This document shows, piece after piece, positions 60,373-64,000 of a DNA stretch of 64,000 nucleotides. The position numbers and the translations under genes are program-made. This DNA comes from Donghicola sp036139795 (lineage in GTDB: Bacteria; Pseudomonadota; Alphaproteobacteria; Rhodobacterales; Rhodobacteraceae), in NCBI GenBank assembly GCA_036139795.1, contig JAYZYX010000038.1, forward strand, positions 1 through 64,000. Reading direction: 5' to 3'. Every line of letters begins with the position of its first letter. Position 1 is the stretch's first letter. The notes beneath the pieces were generated by a model. It worked only from the letters and a program-made list of their open reading frames with translations. It made no database searches and was not told where the DNA came from.

Positions 60373-61537
60373 GGCGCCTCGCCTTCTTGACCTGACGCGG
60401 CTGGTTAGCCGCGCAGGTCGCGTTCTAACCGGTGTGGATCGGGTTGAACGCGCGTATCTGGCAGCTTTCCTTGATGATGATGTTCCGGCCTTTGCCCTGA
60501 TCCGCACGCGGTGGGGGTATATTCTGCTGGATCGTGCAGGTATGGACGTGTTGTTGCGGTCTTGTGCGGATGGCACGGTGCCTGCCGATGTGCTGCCGCG
60601 TCTGCGTCGTCACGCTATTGCCCGCGTGCCGAAGGTGCTGCTTGGGCGGATGCTGCGTCGCCAGTTCAAGGCGGGGCTGGTCTACGTGAACACCGGCCAT
60701 AGCAATTTCACCCAGCGGGTGGTCACCAACCTGCGCTGGGTGCCAGACGCGCGGATCGTTGTTCTGATCCATGACACCATTCCACTGGACTACCCCGAAT
60801 ATCAGGCCGCCGGTGCTACCGCCCGCTTTGAGGCCTTCCTGAACCGTGCCTGCCTGAATGCCGATCTGCTGATTTATAACTCTGAGCAGACCCGTCAGGA
60901 CGTGGCGCGTCATGCGCCCGCGGGCTTGCCTGAGGGGATTGTTGCCCATTTGGGGATAGATTCGACCACGGCAGCACCCGAGGACATCCCCCCATCGCTG
61001 CAATTAAATGCACCGTATTTTATCACAATTGGCACGATTGAGCCGCGCAAAGCCCATGATATTCTGCTGGATGTCTGGGACCGTCTTTACGCAGAGATGG
61101 GCGCGGATGCGCCCCACTTGTTACTTTGCGGTACACGCGGATGGAACAATGAAGACGTCTTTAAGCGCTTGGATTCATTACCATCTGATATGCCGGTCCA
61201 TGAAATCGCGGGCCTGTCCGACGGGGCGCTAAAGGCCTTGATTGAAGGGGCGACAGCACTACTTTTTCCCAGTCACGCTGAGGGATTTGGCTTGCCTCCG
61301 GCAGAGGCGGCAGTATGCAATACAACTATAGTTTGTAACGACCTGCCTATTTATCGAGAATTTCTAGGAAATATACCCGTTTACGCACCTTCGAGTGATG
61401 GTAATCTCTGGTATCAGATTGTTATGAGGGCTTACACAGAGTCCCTGACGTCTGGGTGTTCCGGTCAGCAGACGCGCCAAGCCTGGCAAGCGCCGACTTG
61501 GGAACAGCATTTTAGCCTCGTGATGCCGCAACTCTAG
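60332..61537 (+). CDS. Family 4 (GT-B) glycosyltransferase
   Basis: This is a protein of about 401 residues with GT-B features: DSGxLxP-like TIGTIEPRKAHDILLD, and the C-terminal FPSHAEGFGLPPAEAA donor-binding motif typical of GT4. ATG 60332 would overlap the galE end by 41 bp; no better start follows before LLDLTRLVSRAGRVLTGVDRVERAYL, which begins the conserved part, so the true start is uncertain. The sugar and acceptor are unknown. The last 200 bp are AT-rich. Confidence 0.78.
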   Translation: MLGAGTRPATTTNKAPRLLDLTRLVSRAGRVLTGVDRVERAYLAAFLDDDVPAFALIRTRWGYILLDRAGMDVLLRSCADGTVPADVLPRLRRHAIARVPKVLLGRMLRRQFKAGLVYVNTGHSNFTQRVVTNLRWVPDARIVVLIHDTIPLDYPEYQAAGATARFEAFLNRACLNADLLIYNSEQTRQDVARHAPAGLPEGIVAHLGIDSTTAAPEDIPPSLQLNAPYFITIGTIEPRKAHDILLDVWDRLYAEMGADAPHLLLCGTRGWNNEDVFKRLDSLPSDMPVHEIAGLSDGALKALIEGATALLFPSHAEGFGLPPAEAAVCNTTIVCNDLPIYREFLGNIPVYAPSSDGNLWYQIVMRAYTESLTSGCSGQQTRQAWQAPTWEQHFSLVMPQL

Positions 61538-61570
61538 CGGTGCCGCGATGGCATCGGAGAGAGGATCGCC

Positions 61571-62581
61571 TTGGGGGCAATGCAGGCATACGGGCTTCGG
61601 CTGGAACGTAAGCGATGGCGCTACCGCGCTATGCGCAAAAGCCGTGAGCTTTCAGGCCTTTCTGTCCGCACCAGCCATCTCCGCGAAAACGATCTGCTGG
61701 TTTTCTCGACCATGCGGAACGAGTTGAAGCGCCTGCCGTATTTCCTTCGGTACTACCGCGATCTGGGTGTCGATCATTTCCTGATCGTGGACAATGACAG
61801 CACTGATGGAACTGCCGATTATCTGGCGCAGCAGCCGGATGTCTCGATCTGGCGGACGACGCACAGCTACAAGCGTTCGCGGTTCGGCATGGATTGGTTG
61901 AACTATCTGCTGATGAAATTCGGCGATAGCCATTGGTGCCTGACCGTCGATCCTGATGAATTCCTGATTTATCCGTTCTGCGACACCCGCCCGCTGCGGG
62001 CGCTGACTGACTGGCTGGACGCGTCCTCGATCCGGTCGTTTGGCGCGATGCTGCTGGACATGTACCCCAAGGGGAATGTGGGCAACTCGGTCTATCAGGC
62101 GGGCCAAGACCCGCTGGATATCGCTATGTGGTTCGACAGTGGCAACTACATGATCGAACGGAACAGCAAATACGGAAACCTCTGGATTCAGGGCGGTCCC
62201 CGCGCGCGTTGCTTCTTTGCGGATGAGCCTGCCCATGCGCCTGCGCTGAACAAAATCCCGCTAGTGAAATGGGACAACCGCTACGCCTATACCAGCTCGA
62301 CCCATGCGCTGCTGCCGCGCGGGCTGAATCTGGTGTATGACGAATGGGGTGGTGAGAAAGCCTCGGGCATTCTGCTGCACACCAAGTTTCTGGACACCTT
62401 TGCCGACAAAGCCCACGAAGAGATGGAGCGGCGTCAGCACTACGCGGGCAGCCGTGAATATCGCGCCTATGCGGATAAGAACGCGGGCCTGCCTGATCTG
62501 TGGTGCAACTGGTCCGAAAAATACATCAACTGGCGCCAACTAGAGATTCTGGGCCTCATGTCTAAAGGAAACTGGGCATGA
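61571..62581 (+). CDS. GT-A glycosyltransferase family 2/92-like
   Basis: This 336-residue protein has LVFSTMRNELKRLPYFLRYYRDLG (opening shown as STMRNELKRLPYFL), FLIVDNDSTDGT and CLTVDPDEFLIYPF, the pattern of GT2/GT92-like (DUF23/Glyco_transf_92 or Glyco_tranf_2_4) enzymes. TTG 61571 or ATG 61580 could start it; AGAGAGGA precedes the TTG. The next gene overlaps the stop by 4 bp (ATGA), implying coupling to the GT14/DUF5928-type protein. Confidence 0.78.
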   Translation: MGAMQAYGLRLERKRWRYRAMRKSRELSGLSVRTSHLRENDLLVFSTMRNELKRLPYFLRYYRDLGVDHFLIVDNDSTDGTADYLAQQPDVSIWRTTHSYKRSRFGMDWLNYLLMKFGDSHWCLTVDPDEFLIYPFCDTRPLRALTDWLDASSIRSFGAMLLDMYPKGNVGNSVYQAGQDPLDIAMWFDSGNYMIERNSKYGNLWIQGGPRARCFFADEPAHAPALNKIPLVKWDNRYAYTSSTHALLPRGLNLVYDEWGGEKASGILLHTKFLDTFADKAHEEMERRQHYAGSREYRAYADKNAGLPDLWCNWSEKYINWRQLEILGLMSKGNWA

Positions 62582-64000
62582 CCTTGGGTGTCGTCATGTT
62601 GGTTCACACCGCGCTGCAACGGGCAGAGCAGGTGGCGCGCCACTGGGCCACCAATGGCGTGCCTGTGGTGATCCATGCGGACAGCACCGTCAGCCGCGCC
62701 CGCTTTGAGGCCTTCCGCAATCAGCTAAGCGATTTGGACAACATTCGGTTTTCCAAGCGGCATCGTTGTGAATGGGGCACGTGGGGGCTGGTGGCCGCGT
62801 CTCAAAGCGCCTCTGAGGTGATGCTGAAGGAATTCCCCGGTGTCCGGCATGTCTATCTGGCGTCGGGTTCGTGTCTGCCCCTGCGCCCTGTGAGCGAACT
62901 GATCGAATATCTGGCGGCCCGTCCCGCCACGGATTTCATCGAATCCGCGACGCTGGCCGATGTTCCTTGGACCGTGGGCGGTCTGGATGATGAGCGGTTT
63001 ACCCTGCGCTTCCCCTTTGCGTGGAAAAAGCACCGCCGTCTGTTTGATGGCTATGTGGAATTGCAGCGGCGTCTGAAATTGCAGCGCGAAATGCCGGATG
63101 GCTTGGTGCCCCATATGGGCAGCCAGTGGTGGTGTCTGACCCGTCAGACCTTGTCCGCGATCCTTCAGGACCCGCGCCGCCGTGTCTATGATCGCTTTTT
63201 CAAGCAGGTCTGGATTCCTGATGAGAGCTATTTTCAGACCCTCGTTCGCCTCTATTCGCGCCGGATCGAAAGCCGCAGTCTGACCCTGTCCAAGTTCGAC
63301 TTCCAAGGCAAACCGCACATCTTCTATGACGATCACCTGCAGTTGCTGCGGCGGTCCGATTGCTTTGTGGCGCGGAAAATCTGGCCCTATGCGGATCGTC
63401 TTTATAACGCGTTCCTGAACGCCCCCGGCGACAACCTGAAACGGACTGAACCGAACCCCGGTAAGATTGACCGTATCTTTGCCAAAGCTGTGGAACGCCG
63501 GACCCAAGGCCGCCGCGGCCTTTATATGCAAAGCCGCTTCCCCAATCAGGACTGGGAAAAGGGCTTTACCGGTGCGGAGTATTCCGTGTTCGAAGGGTTC
63601 TCCGAACTCTTTGAGGATTTTGAGCCGTGGCTGGCCCGCGTCACCGGCACCCGCGTGCATGGCCATCTGTTCGCGCAAGAGCGGGCGGAATTCGAGGGCG
63701 GTGTGGACGTTCTGAACGGGGCGCTGACCGATGGCGCGGCTTTGCGGGATCGGAACCAGCGGTCGTTCCTGACGAACCTGCTGTGGAACACGCGCGGTGA
63801 ACGGCAGTGCTTCCAGATGGGGCCAGCGGACACCTTCCGCGATATTGAATGGGACATCGCCAAAGACCCGAATGCACAGGTCTCGGTCATTACGGGGGCT
63901 TGGGCGGTGCGCCTGTTCCGCTCGAACCAGGATTTTGCGGTCATCCGGCAGCAGGCCGCGGATTTGCAGCGCCGTGAGGCAAAGCATCTGGATGTGTTGC
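62578..64000 (+). CDS. Core-2/I-branching-type (GT14) glycosyltransferase with DUF5928-like C-terminus, 3' truncated by window
   Basis: An uninterrupted frame of at least 474 codons runs off the right edge. It begins TLGVVMLVHTALQRAEQVARHWATNG, with PVVIHADSTVSRARFEAF and HVYLASGSCLPLRP following, matching the Branch/GT14 family (beta-1,6-GlcNAc-transferase-like). The later part (SRFPNQDWEKGFTGAEYSVF onward) resembles a domain called DUF5928 in Rhodobacteraceae; I give that name from memory. Function is unknown, but it is likely a surface-glycan or capsule transferase. It is coupled to the preceding glycosyltransferase by a 4-bp overlap. Confidence 0.75.
   Translation, partial: MTLGVVMLVHTALQRAEQVARHWATNGVPVVIHADSTVSRARFEAFRNQLSDLDNIRFSKRHRCEWGTWGLVAASQSASEVMLKEFPGVRHVYLASGSCLPLRPVSELIEYLAARPATDFIESATLADVPWTVGGLDDERFTLRFPFAWKKHRRLFDGYVELQRRLKLQREMPDGLVPHMGSQWWCLTRQTLSAILQDPRRRVYDRFFKQVWIPDESYFQTLVRLYSRRIESRSLTLSKFDFQGKPHIFYDDHLQLLRRSDCFVARKIWPYADRLYNAFLNAPGDNLKRTEPNPGKIDRIFAKAVERRTQGRRGLYMQSRFPNQDWEKGFTGAEYSVFEGFSELFEDFEPWLARVTGTRVHGHLFAQERAEFEGGVDVLNGALTDGAALRDRNQRSFLTNLLWNTRGERQCFQMGPADTFRDIEWDIAKDPNAQVSVITGAWAVRLFRSNQDFAVIRQQAADLQRREAKHLDVL

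Noticed and set aside
1..64000. rRNA, tRNA, CRISPR arrays, insertion sequences and prophage
   Set aside because: No cloverleaf-like sequences, repeat-spacer arrays, transposase genes or phage proteins were recognised; a covariance search for tRNA was not possible by eye.

Overview
The window looks like a 64 kb piece of the main chromosome of a Rhodobacteraceae/Roseobacter-group alphaproteobacterium. The evidence is the GC-rich coding bias, the alphaproteobacterial AddAB nuclease (not RecBCD), HemJ in place of HemY/HemG, the parABS locus next to rho-mnmE-mnmG-rsmG, the Tim44-like/MltA/Smr trio, and RbaY-like and DUF5928-type proteins. No species can be named. I see no rRNA, tRNA, CRISPR array, prophage or insertion sequence. 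The most important landmark is a probable chromosomal replication origin (about 16041-16430). It is a gene-free, DnaA-box-bearing, AT-skewed gap from which genes diverge: maf-aroE-coaE-dnaQ leftward, and hemJ-rho-mnmE-mnmG-rsmG-parA-parB rightward.

Layout. 1-7266: a tight cell-wall-recycling and DNA-repair operon (amgK-like end, murU, addB, addA), then trxA with its own terminator. 7729-9664: hslV-hslU, where hslV carries an in-frame TAG in an otherwise intact frame. 9671-12005: a leftward operon of Tim44-like protein, mltA and a Smr protein. 12275-13329: fxsA and secB. 13345-16040: leftward dnaQ, coaE, aroE, maf. 16041-16430: oriC. 16431-23803: hemJ, rho, mnmE, mnmG, rsmG, parA, parB, with two perfect 16-bp parS palindromes embedded in the 5' ends of mnmG and rsmG. 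23807-26644: leftward rph-rdgB-hemW-ybaN. 26759-28403: hrcA-grpE. 28444-31086: mutS (leftward). 31369-33624: malic enzyme-phosphotransacetylase fusion, followed by three stacked hairpins.

33754-36355: a PfkB sugar kinase, then a translationally coupled aminotransferase/sulfotransferase-like pair. 36356-36891: an unexplained 536-bp gap with repeated TTGCAAA motifs and terminator-like hairpins. 36892-38496: an SCP2 protein and argG (leftward). 38679-40359: two paralogous membrane proteins. 40479-41717: ilvA. 41721-43474: a divergent Hpt / REC-PP2C signalling pair. 43469-46767: a Nudix hydrolase, then hslO, a CoA-type Nudix hydrolase and cca. 46829-50508: a two-gene ABC exporter. 50567-54594: radC and the dnaK-dnaJ operon, with an RpoH-like promoter before dnaK. 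54784-55395: an AlkB-like dioxygenase. 55392-64000: a surface-glycan region with an ABC-2 permease, cysQ, several glycosyltransferases, galU, galE and a GT14/DUF5928-type protein cut by the window edge.

Functionally the window is mostly conserved origin-proximal housekeeping: replication and segregation, protein quality control (hslUV, dnaKJ, grpE, hrcA, secB, hsp33, trxA), repair (addAB, mutS, radC, alkB) and nucleotide-pool sanitation (maf, rdgB, Nudix). The less ordinary parts are the broken hslV, the parS/coding overlaps and imperfect parS-like sites, the aminotransferase-sulfotransferase pair, the 36.4-36.9 kb gap and the glycan cluster at the right edge.
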